Source: Candidatus Eiseniibacteriota bacterium
GTDB taxonomy: Bacteria; Eisenbacteria; RBG-16-71-46; SZUA-252
Direction: 5' to 3'
NCBI GenBank assembly: GCA_003235575.1
Contig: QJVW01000079.1
Span: 89,525-151,106 of the forward strand
DNA length: 61,582 nt
Below are positions 48,652 to 57,806 of this stretch, one piece after another; position 1 is the stretch's first letter; each line of letters starts with the position of its first letter. A program made the position numbers and the translations under genes. The notes beneath the pieces are model-generated. The model was given only the letters and a program-made list of their open reading frames with translations. It had not been told where the DNA came from and ran no database searches.

Positions 48652-50042
48652 TGTCTCGCCACTCCCTGCCCGAAGGATTCCTCTGGGGCGTCGCGACATC
48701 CGCCTTCCAGATCGAGGGGGGCGCGCACGAGGACGGACGCGGCGAATCGATTTGGGATCGCTTCGCCGCGACGCCAGGTCGCATCGCGGACGGCTCGAAC
48801 GCCGTCGTGGCGTGCGATCACTACCATCGCTGGAGGGAGGACATCGAGCTGATGCGATGGCTCGGCGTGGGCGCCTATCGATTCTCGATCGCGTGGCCGA
48901 GGATCCTGCCACGCGGTCGAGGCCGCATCAATCCCGCCGGCCTGGACTGGTACGACGCGCTCGTGGATACGCTGCTGGAGGCCGGTATCCTTCCGTTCGT
49001 GACGCTGTATCACTGGGATCTGCCGCAGGAGCTCCAAGACGCCGGCGGGTGGGGCGTCCGCGAGACGGCGGACGCTTTCGTCGCGTATGCCGACGCGGTG
49101 AGCCGGCGGCTAGGCGATCGCGTTCGCCATTGGACGACCCACAACGAACCATGGTGTGTCGCGTTTCAGGGGCACGAAGTGGGGGCCCAAGCGCCCGGCC
49201 ACAGAGACCCGGCGGAGTCGCTGCGCGCGGCGCACCACGTCCTGCTGTCCCACGGCGGCGCCGTGGAGGTGCTGCGACGGAATAGCCCGGGAGCGGAGGT
49301 CGGCATCGTGTTGATCCTCGCGCCGGTCTCACCGGCCACGGAAAGCGCCGCGGATCGCGATGCGGCCCGCCAAGCGGACGGCTCCCTGAACCGCTGGTAC
49401 CTGGACCCCCTGTTTCGGGGCCGCTACCCGGAGGACGCGATCGAGGACCGGGTCCGCCTGGGACACGCGCAAGGACCGGCCCTACCCTTCGTTCGCGACG
49501 GAGACCTCCGCACGATCGCCACGCCGATCGATTTTCTCGGCGTCAATTACTACAGCCGCAACGTGGTCCGCGCCGCGCCCTCGGGCGCTCCGACGGTCGA
49601 CCCGCCGGCTCCGGAACGCGAACGCACCGACATGGGATGGGAGGTCTACCCGCGGGGGCTCTACGACACGCTCGTGCGCGTGACGCGCGACTACGCGCCC
49701 GCCAAGATCTACGTTACGGAAAACGGCGCCGCCTACACCGACGCCGCCGACGCCGAAGGCCGCATCGCCGACCAGCGCCGGATCGACTATCTGGATGCCC
49801 ACATCGCCCAGGCCGGCCGGGCGATCGCCGACGGCGTTCCCCTCGCGGGCTACTTTGCATGGTCCCTGCTCGACAACTTCGAATGGGCGCACGGGTACGC
49901 GAAGCGATTTGGACTCTTCGAGGTCGATTTTGAGACGCAACGACGCCGTCCGAGGGACAGCGCCCATTGGTACCGTCAGGTCGTCGCCCCGAATTCGGCG
50001 CGCGACGCCGAACCGCAACCCCTGCTGAGGAGGATGACGTGA
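48651..50042 (+). CDS. GH1 beta-glucosidase
   Basis: 463 aa from the ATG at 48651, which overlaps the ATPase stop by one base (TGATG). The N-terminal GH1 signature FLWGVATSAFQIEGG, acid/base Glu in TTHNEPW (about 167) and nucleophile in VTENGAAY (about 358) are intact. The C-terminus has AWSLLDNFEWAHGYAKRFGLFEVDF. Length is normal (about 450). It hydrolyses beta-glucosides from the non-reducing end. No signal peptide, so it acts in the cytosol on imported oligosaccharides. The GH/barrel gene overlaps it by 4 bases. Confidence 0.96.
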   Translation: MSRHSLPEGFLWGVATSAFQIEGGAHEDGRGESIWDRFAATPGRIADGSNAVVACDHYHRWREDIELMRWLGVGAYRFSIAWPRILPRGRGRINPAGLDWYDALVDTLLEAGILPFVTLYHWDLPQELQDAGGWGVRETADAFVAYADAVSRRLGDRVRHWTTHNEPWCVAFQGHEVGAQAPGHRDPAESLRAAHHVLLSHGGAVEVLRRNSPGAEVGIVLILAPVSPATESAADRDAARQADGSLNRWYLDPLFRGRYPEDAIEDRVRLGHAQGPALPFVRDGDLRTIATPIDFLGVNYYSRNVVRAAPSGAPTVDPPAPERERTDMGWEVYPRGLYDTLVRVTRDYAPAKIYVTENGAAYTDAADAEGRIADQRRIDYLDAHIAQAGRAIADGVPLAGYFAWSLLDNFEWAHGYAKRFGLFEVDFETQRRRPRDSAHWYRQVVAPNSARDAEPQPLLRRMT

Positions 50043-53000
50043 GTGTGACCCTGAGTGGCCTCGGCCGTCCGGGAATCGGAATTCTAGCCGCGACGACGGC
50101 CGTTCTCCTGGCCCTCGCGCCGGCCGGAGCCATGGCCGAGGACGCCGCGGCCGGCGCCGGACCCGCGATCCGCGTGGTCGCGGCCGAGTCGGGTACGTCG
50201 CTTCAGGTAGGCGGGCGGGATTTCATGGTCTATGGAATGAACTGGGACTACATCCCCATCGGTCAGAACTACAACTGGAGTCTCTGGTCACAGTCCGACG
50301 ATGTGATTCAGGAGGCGCTGGCCCGCGAGATGCCGCTCCTCAAGAGCATGGGCGTGAACGCCATCCGGCAATACGCGGGCGTCCCGCCCCGCTGGGTCCA
50401 GTACATCTACGAGCGATACGGCATCTACACCGTGATCAATCACACCGTCGGGCGCTACGGATTCACGCTGCAGGGGGTCTGGCACCCCACGGTCGACTAT
50501 TCCGATCCGGGCATGCGCGCGGCGCTCAAGGCCGAGGTTCTGTCGCTCGTGGACGAATTCCGCGGCGTGCCCGGCATCTTGATGTGGCTCCTGGGGAACG
50601 AGAACAACTACGGCCTCTCCTGGGCGTCCACCGAGATCGAGGCGCTGCCGCAGGGCGAGCGCGACGCCGCGCGCGCCCGGCATCTCTACTCGCTGTTCGG
50701 CGAGATCATCCACGAGGTGAAGGCGCGAGACACGGGCGTTCCCGTGGCGATGGCCAACGGCGACGTCCAGTACATCGATATCATCGCGCAGGAGTGCAAG
50801 GAACTCGACATCTTCGGCACGAACGTCTATCGCGGCATCTCGGCGCGCGATCTCTTCGAAGTGGTTCGGGACAAGATGGGCATCCCCGTCCTCCTCACCG
50901 AATTCGGCGCGGACGCCTTCAACGCCAGGCGCTTTCGCGAGGATCAGCCGACCCAGGCGCGCTACCTCCTCGGCCAATGGCGCGAGATCTACGAGCAGTC
51001 GAGCGGGAAGGGGAAGGTGGGGAACGCCATCGGAGGCTTCGTCTTCCAATGGAGCGACGGCTGGTGGAAATTCGGTCAGGAAAGCCGCCTCGACATTCAT
51101 GACACGAACGCCTCCTGGCCCAACGGCGGGTACGTCGAGGACTTCGTGCAGGGCCAGAACAACATGAACGAGGAGTGGTGGGGCATCTGCGCGAAGGGAT
51201 ACCCCGATGCGCGCGGACTGTTCGACGTCTATCCGCGCGCCGCCTACTACGCCTTGCGGGACGCCTTCGCGCTCCCCGCGTACGCGCCGGAGACGACGCT
51301 CGCGGCGATCCGCGCGCACTTCGCGCGCATCGACCCGGCGGTCGCCGCGCTCGAGGCGCGTGGCGGCGAGGCGAGTCTCGTATCGCAGACCATGCGGCGC
51401 GTGCGCCTCACCGGACTCCGGGCGAAGTTCGAGACCTACAGCACGGGCGGCAATTTCATCACCACGCCGGAATCGTCGGCGCCGCAGGAGGCGCTGCCTC
51501 GGTTCCGGGGCTTCGACCGCCTGGAATCGTTCTACATGGATGCCCAGGTCAACCCGGCGGAAAACGTGACCGGCACCCTCTCGCTCAACGTGCTCGGCAA
51601 CGTCCCGAAGAATCCCATCGACGAGATCTTCTACGAGGCCCGGGACCGCACCCCGCTCGTCCCGATCGCGGGGCAACCTCCCGTTAGCGACGTCGATCGG
51701 GTGAAGGTCTACCGGGCCAGCGTGTCCTGGGACGATCCGTGGTTCCTCCTGGACGGCTTCTACCGAACGGGCCATTTCCATTGGGGGTACGAAGGCGATT
51801 TCTTCGGTCTCTACCGGGAGGCGAACTACGGGCCGAACATCGACACCTACAACGCGGATGCTCCGCTCGGCTTCGAGGTGAGCGCCAAGCGTGCGCTGAG
51901 CGGCCTCAAGGTGGCGTTCGGACCGCAGCTCTGGTGGGGCGCCAACCCCTCCGTGATGGTGAAGTACCGCCGGCGGATCGGTCCCTTCGACGCCACGGCC
52001 GTGTACCAGGACGACCTCACCGAACAGTCCTCGGTCATCTCCACGATCGCCGTGCCGCAGCCCCCGACTCGCAAAGCGTCCGTCGCGGTCGCGTTCTCAC
52101 GCGGACCGGCGCTATTCGAGGTCGGCGGCATCTGGGCCGGCGGGACCAAGGTGGACGACGTCTTCCAGGTGGCCGAGAAGTCAGGAAGCGGCTACGACAT
52201 TCTCCAGGATCGCGTCCGGCGTTCCGACACGTTCGGTGCGAAGGCCAAGGTCACGGTGGAGCGTGGGCGCCTGCGCTGGTACGCGCAGGGAGCGGCGATG
52301 GGCCTGGTCGCCGACGCCGGCCCGACCGCGACGGTCACGTTCACGGGATGGAATCTCAAGGACACGGGCTCCGGAAATCAGACGAACTTCCTTACGGGCC
52401 TCACCTACAACGTCGGGGACTTCCAAATCGGTCCGAACTTCCTATGGCAAAAGCCGATCGTCGATCCGATGCCCCGCGGTCTACCGTCGGCGGGACCCGG
52501 TCGGCCCCGCAACATCCTGGAGGACCCGTTCGCGGTGCGCGCGAACCGGGAGACCATCGGCGCCGAAGTGCTCGTGACCTATGATCCGACCCCCGCGACG
52601 TGGTTCTGGGCGTGGGACAACGATGTGCGCGAGGACGCCCGCCTGGCGGGGAGTATCGGATTCGTGATGCGGGATCTTCCCACGACGCAGGATGCCAGCA
52701 TCGGCATTCTCGGAGACGGCGTCACGCAATTCGCGTTCCCGGCGGCGCCGCCGGCGCGTCCGTGGTCGCTGCGCCGCGGCTTGTGGGAAGTGAACACGCG
52801 ACTCGTCTCGCGGCTCCGTCCCGACGTTCGGATCGTCGCCCATCTCTTCGCCGGCAACAACGAACCGAACGGAGACGACCCCGCGACGTCGTTCGGGGCG
52901 CGGCTGGTGCGTCGGTACGGCGGTGACGCGCGGGTGGCGTGGGGACGGACGGCGCTGGCGGCGTATGCCAAGGCGAACGACTGGGGCCCGTACGACTACC

Positions 53001-53230
53001 ACCGCGACTTCAACCTGACCTTCCCGCTCCAAGTGATGGGGGATCTGTCCTACACGCTGGGTGCGCCGGGGTGGCTCGATCAGGAGCAGACGCGGCTGGG
53101 CGTGCGCGCCACGTGGCGGAACCTCGACCACAACTCTCCGCGGTTCGTGCCGAGCCCGCCGCTCAGCCCGAACGACAGTCCGTACGGTCGCGAATGGGAG
53201 ATCCGGACCTATCTGATCGTGACGCTCTAG
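50039..53230 (+). CDS. Glycoside hydrolase (TIM-barrel, GH2/GH5-like) fused to a predicted outer-membrane beta-barrel
   Basis: 1063 aa from a GTG overlapping the GH1 stop (GTGA), with AGGAGG 6 bases upstream. A signal peptide ends near GAMAEDA (about 35). The N-terminal (beta/alpha)8 domain (about 55-420) has DFMVYGMNWDYIPIG, acid/base LLGNENN (Glu about 189) and nucleophile LLTEFGADAF (about 288), the clan GH-A pattern; the family (GH2, GH5 or a new one) is not clear. The remaining ~600 residues (about 460-1063) lack enzyme motifs and show alternating hydrophobic/polar strands rich in aromatic residues (for example KVAFGPQLWWG, WFLLDGFYRTGHF), ending in EIRTYLIVTL. This resembles a porin-like barrel, so the catalytic domain would be tethered in the outer membrane. 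The barrel assignment is inference. Confidence 0.8.
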   Translation: MSVTLSGLGRPGIGILAATTAVLLALAPAGAMAEDAAAGAGPAIRVVAAESGTSLQVGGRDFMVYGMNWDYIPIGQNYNWSLWSQSDDVIQEALAREMPLLKSMGVNAIRQYAGVPPRWVQYIYERYGIYTVINHTVGRYGFTLQGVWHPTVDYSDPGMRAALKAEVLSLVDEFRGVPGILMWLLGNENNYGLSWASTEIEALPQGERDAARARHLYSLFGEIIHEVKARDTGVPVAMANGDVQYIDIIAQECKELDIFGTNVYRGISARDLFEVVRDKMGIPVLLTEFGADAFNARRFREDQPTQARYLLGQWREIYEQSSGKGKVGNAIGGFVFQWSDGWWKFGQESRLDIHDTNASWPNGGYVEDFVQGQNNMNEEWWGICAKGYPDARGLFDVYPRAAYYALRDAFALPAYAPETTLAAIRAHFARIDPAVAALEARGGEASLVSQTMRRVRLTGLRAKFETYSTGGNFITTPESSAPQEALPRFRGFDRLESFYMDAQVNPAENVTGTLSLNVLGNVPKNPIDEIFYEARDRTPLVPIAGQPPVSDVDRVKVYRASVSWDDPWFLLDGFYRTGHFHWGYEGDFFGLYREANYGPNIDTYNADAPLGFEVSAKRALSGLKVAFGPQLWWGANPSVMVKYRRRIGPFDATAVYQDDLTEQSSVISTIAVPQPPTRKASVAVAFSRGPALFEVGGIWAGGTKVDDVFQVAEKSGSGYDILQDRVRRSDTFGAKAKVTVERGRLRWYAQGAAMGLVADAGPTATVTFTGWNLKDTGSGNQTNFLTGLTYNVGDFQIGPNFLWQKPIVDPMPRGLPSAGPGRPRNILEDPFAVRANRETIGAEVLVTYDPTPATWFWAWDNDVREDARLAGSIGFVMRDLPTTQDASIGILGDGVTQFAFPAAPPARPWSLRRGLWEVNTRLVSRLRPDVRIVAHLFAGNNEPNGDDPATSFGARLVRRYGGDARVAWGRTALAAYAKANDWGPYDYHRDFNLTFPLQVMGDLSYTLGAPGWLDQEQTRLGVRATWRNLDHNSPRFVPSPPLSPNDSPYGREWEIRTYLIVTL

Positions 53231-53249
53231 GGGAGGACGGGGCGGCGCG

Positions 53250-54209
53250 CTACTCCGCGAGATGGCAGGCCGCGGCGTGGCTCGGGGCGAGCGTCCGCCA
53301 TGCCGGGTTCTGCGTGCGGCAACGGTCCACCACGCGGCCGCAGCGCGGGTGGAAGCGGCAGCCCGCGGGGGGCGTCTCGAGGCTGGGCGGCGCGCCGGGG
53401 ATGCTTTGGAGCTCCGTCCCGCCACCGTGGACCGAGGGGAACGACCGCAGGAGCCCCTGCGTGTAGGGATGCCGCGCCGCGCGACGCAAGGCGTCGGCGG
53501 GCGCCAGCTCCACGAGCCGCGCGGCGTAGAAGATCGCCACCCGATCCGAGAACTGGAGCATCCGGGCGAGATCGTGCGTGATGAACATCACGGCGAACCC
53601 AAGCCGCCGCTGCAGCGCCCGGATCTGCTCGAGAATCTCCCGCTCGACGATGACGTCGAGCGCCGTCGTCGGCTCATCGAGGATGAGCAACGAAGGATGG
53701 AGCGCCAGCGCCATGGCGATGCAAACACGCTGTCTCATCCCGCCCGAGAGTTGATGCGCGTACGCGTCGATCGACGCCGACGGGATCCCCACCATTTCCA
53801 ACAATTCCAGCGCGCGGGCACGGGCGGCGTCGGCGGAGACGGCGCCGTGCGCGTGGAGCGTCTCCTCGATCTGCTCCCCCACGGTCGTCACGGGATTCAG
53901 GGCGTCCATCGCGCTCTGGAAAACCATCGCGATCCGTTTCCACCGGACCTCACGCAAGTCGTCCTCGGGCAGCGCGAGCAGGTCGCGCCCCTCGAACAGG
54001 ACCTGGCCGCCGGAAATCACCGCGGGAGGCGGCAGGATGCGCATCAGCGCCTGGGCGAGGGTCGATTTCCCGCTTCCCGATTCGCCGGCGATGCCCAGAA
54101 TCTCGGCCGGCTCCACGTCGAGGGTCACGCCGTCGACGGCGCGAACCAGTCCGCGCTCCGTCACGTAGTCGACCGAGAAGTCGCGTATGGAGAGGATCGG
54201 CTCAGCCAC
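53250..54209 (-). CDS. Oligopeptide/oligosaccharide ABC transporter ATPase (DppD/OppD type)
   Basis: 319 aa. Walker A GESGSGKST, Q-loop VFQSAMDALNP, signature LSGGMRQR, Walker B LLILDEPTTALD and the C-terminal CRFHPRCGRVVDRC cluster. It is the last gene of the right-hand minus-strand operon and overlaps the DppC-type permease by 8 bases. Its partner ATPase is in the divergent operon at 47641. Confidence 0.94.
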   Translation of the reverse strand: MAEPILSIRDFSVDYVTERGLVRAVDGVTLDVEPAEILGIAGESGSGKSTLAQALMRILPPPAVISGGQVLFEGRDLLALPEDDLREVRWKRIAMVFQSAMDALNPVTTVGEQIEETLHAHGAVSADAARARALELLEMVGIPSASIDAYAHQLSGGMRQRVCIAMALALHPSLLILDEPTTALDVIVEREILEQIRALQRRLGFAVMFITHDLARMLQFSDRVAIFYAARLVELAPADALRRAARHPYTQGLLRSFPSVHGGGTELQSIPGAPPSLETPPAGCRFHPRCGRVVDRCRTQNPAWRTLAPSHAAACHLAE

Positions 54210-55143
54210 GATCCATCACCACCGGGGTCGAGCGGGTCGCTCCGCGGCCGCGCCGTATCAGGTGCGCCCGCCAGGCGCGCTCCAGCACCAACCGTGGGTT
54301 CGTGATCTCGTCGAATCCCGAATTGAGCATCGTGAGCCCGAAACCGACGAGCGCCACGCAGAGCCCGGTCGGCGCGAACGTCCACCAGGCGCCGGTCAGC
54401 AGCGCGGAGTCGTTCTGCGCCCAGTAGAGGTTCGTGCCCCAGGTCACGCCCGAGACGTCGCCCAGGCCGAGGAACTCCAGCCCGACCTGCGCGCCGATCG
54501 CGTAGACGGTGCTGCCGATCATCTGCGCGACCATGAGGGACGTCATCGTGGGCAGGATCTCGCGCACGATGATGCGCGGGCTCGATTCGCCCGAGACGAT
54601 CGCCGCGGCCACGAAGTCGCGACGGCGCTGGGAGAGCGTCTGCGAGCGGAGGACGCGCGCGTTCCAGGCCCAGCCCGTGACGGTCAGGACCAGCCCCAGC
54701 GTGAGCGGCCCGGAGGGAAGGTAGGCGGCGATCACGATGGCGAGCGGGAGTCCGGGAAGTACGAGGAAGACGTTGAAGAGAAGGGAGAGGAATCCGTCGA
54801 TGCGGCCCCCGAAGTAGCCCGCGGTGACGCCCACGAGCGCGCCGATGAGGACGACGGCGAACCCGACGGCGAACCCGATCGCCAGGGAGACGCGCGTTCC
54901 CACCACGAGCTGCGCCAAGACGTCCTGCCCCTGGCCCGTCGTCCCGAGCCAATGATCCGCCGACGGCGGCTGGAGCGGGATCCCGACCGGAGCGGTGGGG
55001 TCGCCGACGAACCAGGGTCCGGCGATCGCGATCACGAGGAAGATCGCGAGGATCACGCTTCCGGCCAGCGCCTTTCGATCGCGGCGAATGGCGCCCCACC
55101 AGACGGCGATGCCGGAGGACGTCGCCACGCCGGAAGCGCTCAT
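54202..55143 (-). CDS. DppC-type ABC transporter permease
   Basis: 313 aa from the ATG at 55143 (ATGA overlap with the upstream permease; longer ORFs are spurious). About six transmembrane helices, an N-terminal OppC-like segment (KALAGSVILAIFLVIAIAGPWF), the periplasmic motif HWLGTTGQGQDVLAQLV and the EAA-like coupling loop AAAIVSGESSPRIIVREILP. It forms the inner-membrane channel with the 55140 product. Confidence 0.93.
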   Translation of the reverse strand: MSASGVATSSGIAVWWGAIRRDRKALAGSVILAIFLVIAIAGPWFVGDPTAPVGIPLQPPSADHWLGTTGQGQDVLAQLVVGTRVSLAIGFAVGFAVVLIGALVGVTAGYFGGRIDGFLSLLFNVFLVLPGLPLAIVIAAYLPSGPLTLGLVLTVTGWAWNARVLRSQTLSQRRRDFVAAAIVSGESSPRIIVREILPTMTSLMVAQMIGSTVYAIGAQVGLEFLGLGDVSGVTWGTNLYWAQNDSALLTGAWWTFAPTGLCVALVGFGLTMLNSGFDEITNPRLVLERAWRAHLIRRGRGATRSTPVVMDRG

Positions 55144-56123
55144 GTCGCGGACTCCCGAATCCGAGGGTCGAGCCACAGGTAGGCGAGGTCGACGAGGAAG
55201 TTCGCCGCCAACACCGCGAGCGTGATCACGAGAAAGATCCCCTGCATGAGCGGGTAGTCCTGATTGCGGACCGCCTGAACCAGGAGATAACCCTGCCCCG
55301 GGTAGGAAAAGACGATCTCGGTCAGAAGCGATCCGCCGAGGACGAACCCGAGCGCCATGCCCAGCCCGGTGACGCTGGGGAGGAGCGCGTTGCGCGCGGC
55401 GTAGCGGAGCGCGACGCGGGCCGGTGAAAGCCCCTTCGCGCGTGCCAGGTTCACGTAGTCGGAGCCGAGCACCGCGATCGTCGTGTTGCGCATGGAGAGA
55501 AGCCATCCGCCCAGCGTCGCGAGGACCATCGTCGCGACCGGAAGGGCGGCGTGACGGACGACGTCGGTCACGAAGGCCGTCGAGAACGCCGGCACGACGT
55601 CGTCTGCGTAGGCGTGCCCGAGCGGAAACCAACCGAGGGTGAAGCCAAAGACGAACAGGGCTACCATGGCGAGCCAGAAGTAGGGAAACGACCCGAGGAA
55701 CACGAGCGCCGAGGGGAGCCACGTGTCGACCCAGCCACGGCGCCACCAGGCGGCGACGAGCCCGAGCAGGGTTCCGATGGTGAAACTGATCGCGACGGCC
55801 GAGCCGGCGAGGAGAACGGTCCAGACGAGCCCGGTGCCGATCACGGTCGAGACCGGGGAGGGGAAGTAAGCGACCGAGATACCGAGATCGCCCGTCAGCA
55901 CGTGGCGCAGCGAGGTCAGGTACTGCGTCAGAAGCGGCGCTTGGGTCAGGCCGAAGGTTTCCCGCAGCGCCTGCATCGCCTCCGGCGCCAACTGTCCCCG
56001 GAACCGCGCGAAGAGCGCCGTGGCCGGGTCTCCCGGCATGAGTCGCGGCAGCAGGAAGTTGATCGTGAGCGCTACCCACGCCGAGAGGAGGTAGAAGCCG
56101 AGGCGCCGGAGTATGTAGGTCAT
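55140..56123 (-). CDS. DppB-type ABC transporter permease
   Basis: 327 aa. Begins MTYILRRLGFYLLSAWVALTINFLLPRLMPGDP, the usual DppB N-terminus, with about six transmembrane helices and the coupling loop VNLARAKGLSPARVALRYAARNALLP. It pairs with the DppC-type permease, which it overlaps by 4 bases. The binding-protein gene is 9 bases upstream. Confidence 0.94.
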   Translation of the reverse strand: MTYILRRLGFYLLSAWVALTINFLLPRLMPGDPATALFARFRGQLAPEAMQALRETFGLTQAPLLTQYLTSLRHVLTGDLGISVAYFPSPVSTVIGTGLVWTVLLAGSAVAISFTIGTLLGLVAAWWRRGWVDTWLPSALVFLGSFPYFWLAMVALFVFGFTLGWFPLGHAYADDVVPAFSTAFVTDVVRHAALPVATMVLATLGGWLLSMRNTTIAVLGSDYVNLARAKGLSPARVALRYAARNALLPSVTGLGMALGFVLGGSLLTEIVFSYPGQGYLLVQAVRNQDYPLMQGIFLVITLAVLAANFLVDLAYLWLDPRIRESAT

Positions 56124-56132
56124 GGCCGCATC

Positions 56133-57806
56133 CTAGCGCGGGGTCAATGCCGTGAGAACCAGGAGGCAGTCGCCCCGATCCAGCTTGTTCGGGGACGGAT
56201 CGGCGTACGGGTTCTCCTGGGAGGGGAACCCGCTGAAGCGCGCGACACTGTACTCCGCCCAGGAGGGATTGGGATAAAGCGGGATCGCCGGCGCCTCCTT
56301 GACGAACGTCCGCTGCAATTCGTCGGCAAGGCGCTTTTGCCGCGCTGGATCGGCTTCGAGCTCGAAGGCGTGCAGCGCCTGATCCGCCGCGGGGCTGCCA
56401 TATCGATGCCAGTTTCCCATGGACGCCTCGCCGAGTGGTTTGACCGTCGAGGAGGCCATCAGCCAACGATAGAAGGTGTACGGGGTCGGGCCCTCGAACG
56501 ACCACCCGAGGCTGAGATCGAAGTCGCCGGCCTGCACCCGCTGAAACCAGGCGCTGAAATCATAGGTGCGAACGGAAGCGCGCACACCGACGGCCTCGAG
56601 GCCGCGCGCGATCACCTGCGCGGCGCGCACCCAGTCGGACCAGCCGGCCACGCACAGGATCTCGTAGCGCAACGGCGTCCCGTCCGCCCGGCGGCGCCTG
56701 CCGTCCTCGCCGCGCCGCAGTCCCGCCTCGTCCAGGAGGGCGTTCGCCCGGGCGACGTCAAAGCGAACCCAGTCGCCGGATGCGGCGATGCTGGAGTCGT
56801 GCCACGCGACGTAGGCGTCGCTGAGTCCCGTCGCGTCCGCGGGGCGCGAATACCGATACAGGGCGACATCCACGAGGAGGTCTCGGTCGATCGACATGCT
56901 CACGGCTTGGCGGACGCGAACATCATCGAAGGGGGCGCGCGTGGTGTTGGCGTAGAGAAAGATGCTGCTTCCGGTGAGGGGGAACCAGTAGCGGTGGTTC
57001 TCCGGCTGGCGGCGTACGTAGACGCGCTCGATGGCCGGAACGAAATTGCCGGCCCAGTCCACTTCGTCGTAGACGAGCGCCAGGGTCGCGCGATCATTGC
57101 TGGGATAGGCGGGGAAACGCAGCGCCTCCACCCGCGGCAGTCCCCGCTGCCAGTAGCGCGGGTTCCGTCCCAGCTCATAGACCTGATTCCGGAACACGCG
57201 GACCTCGGTGAACGGGCCCGTCGCGACCGGATTCTCATTGGGGTAGGAGACCGGATCCTCGACGTCCTTCCAGTGATGCTCCGGGACGATCTGCTGCGCG
57301 GCGATTTCGTCGAAGCCGGGGATGAATACCCGCTGGAAGCGAAAGTCGACCGTTCGGTCGTCGACCGTCCGCACGTCGGAGAGGAAACCCCAGACGCCCC
57401 GACGGTCGAGCGCCGGGAAGCGCTGCAGCAGGTTGAAGGTGAAGGCGACGTCCCGCGCCGTGAACGGCCGGCCGTCCGACCAGAGGACGCTGTCGCGCGT
57501 CGTCATCCGGAGCACGCGGTTCGCCTCGCGCCACTCGTGCGCCGTCGCGAGCCATGGCACGTACTCCGCGCGAACGCTGTTGAAGACGAGGAGCGGCTCG
57601 TAGATGCCCGCGAGCGTGGGCCAGCGGGCGGCGGTGGCCGTCGTCAGCGGATTGAAATTTCGAATCCACGAGGCCTGCTGCTCCTGCGAGACGACCAGGA
57701 CGCCCCGCGGCGGGGGAGGTTTCTCTCTCGTGCAGCCGGCTGCGACGGAGGCGAGGAGCAGGATGACGGCGCACGCCGCCGGATGCGAGCGTGCGCGTCG
57801 GCTCAC
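56133..57806 (-). CDS. Family-5 ABC transporter substrate-binding lipoprotein
   Basis: 557 aa from a GTG at 57806 overlapping the GH16 stop by 4 bases; the longer ORF crosses that gene. A lipoprotein signal (VILLLASVAAGC) is followed by a family-5 extracellular solute-binding fold: LAGIYEPLLVFN, LRDSVLWSDGRPFTARDVAFTFN, GTGPF-like VATGPFTEVRV, and VRVRQAVSMSIDRD. Members bind peptides or oligosaccharides. The setting favours beta-gluco-oligosaccharides, as for Thermotoga BglE; that is inference. Confidence 0.92.
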   Translation of the reverse strand: MSRRARSHPAACAVILLLASVAAGCTREKPPPPRGVLVVSQEQQASWIRNFNPLTTATAARWPTLAGIYEPLLVFNSVRAEYVPWLATAHEWREANRVLRMTTRDSVLWSDGRPFTARDVAFTFNLLQRFPALDRRGVWGFLSDVRTVDDRTVDFRFQRVFIPGFDEIAAQQIVPEHHWKDVEDPVSYPNENPVATGPFTEVRVFRNQVYELGRNPRYWQRGLPRVEALRFPAYPSNDRATLALVYDEVDWAGNFVPAIERVYVRRQPENHRYWFPLTGSSIFLYANTTRAPFDDVRVRQAVSMSIDRDLLVDVALYRYSRPADATGLSDAYVAWHDSSIAASGDWVRFDVARANALLDEAGLRRGEDGRRRRADGTPLRYEILCVAGWSDWVRAAQVIARGLEAVGVRASVRTYDFSAWFQRVQAGDFDLSLGWSFEGPTPYTFYRWLMASSTVKPLGEASMGNWHRYGSPAADQALHAFELEADPARQKRLADELQRTFVKEAPAIPLYPNPSWAEYSVARFSGFPSQENPYADPSPNKLDRGDCLLVLTALTPR

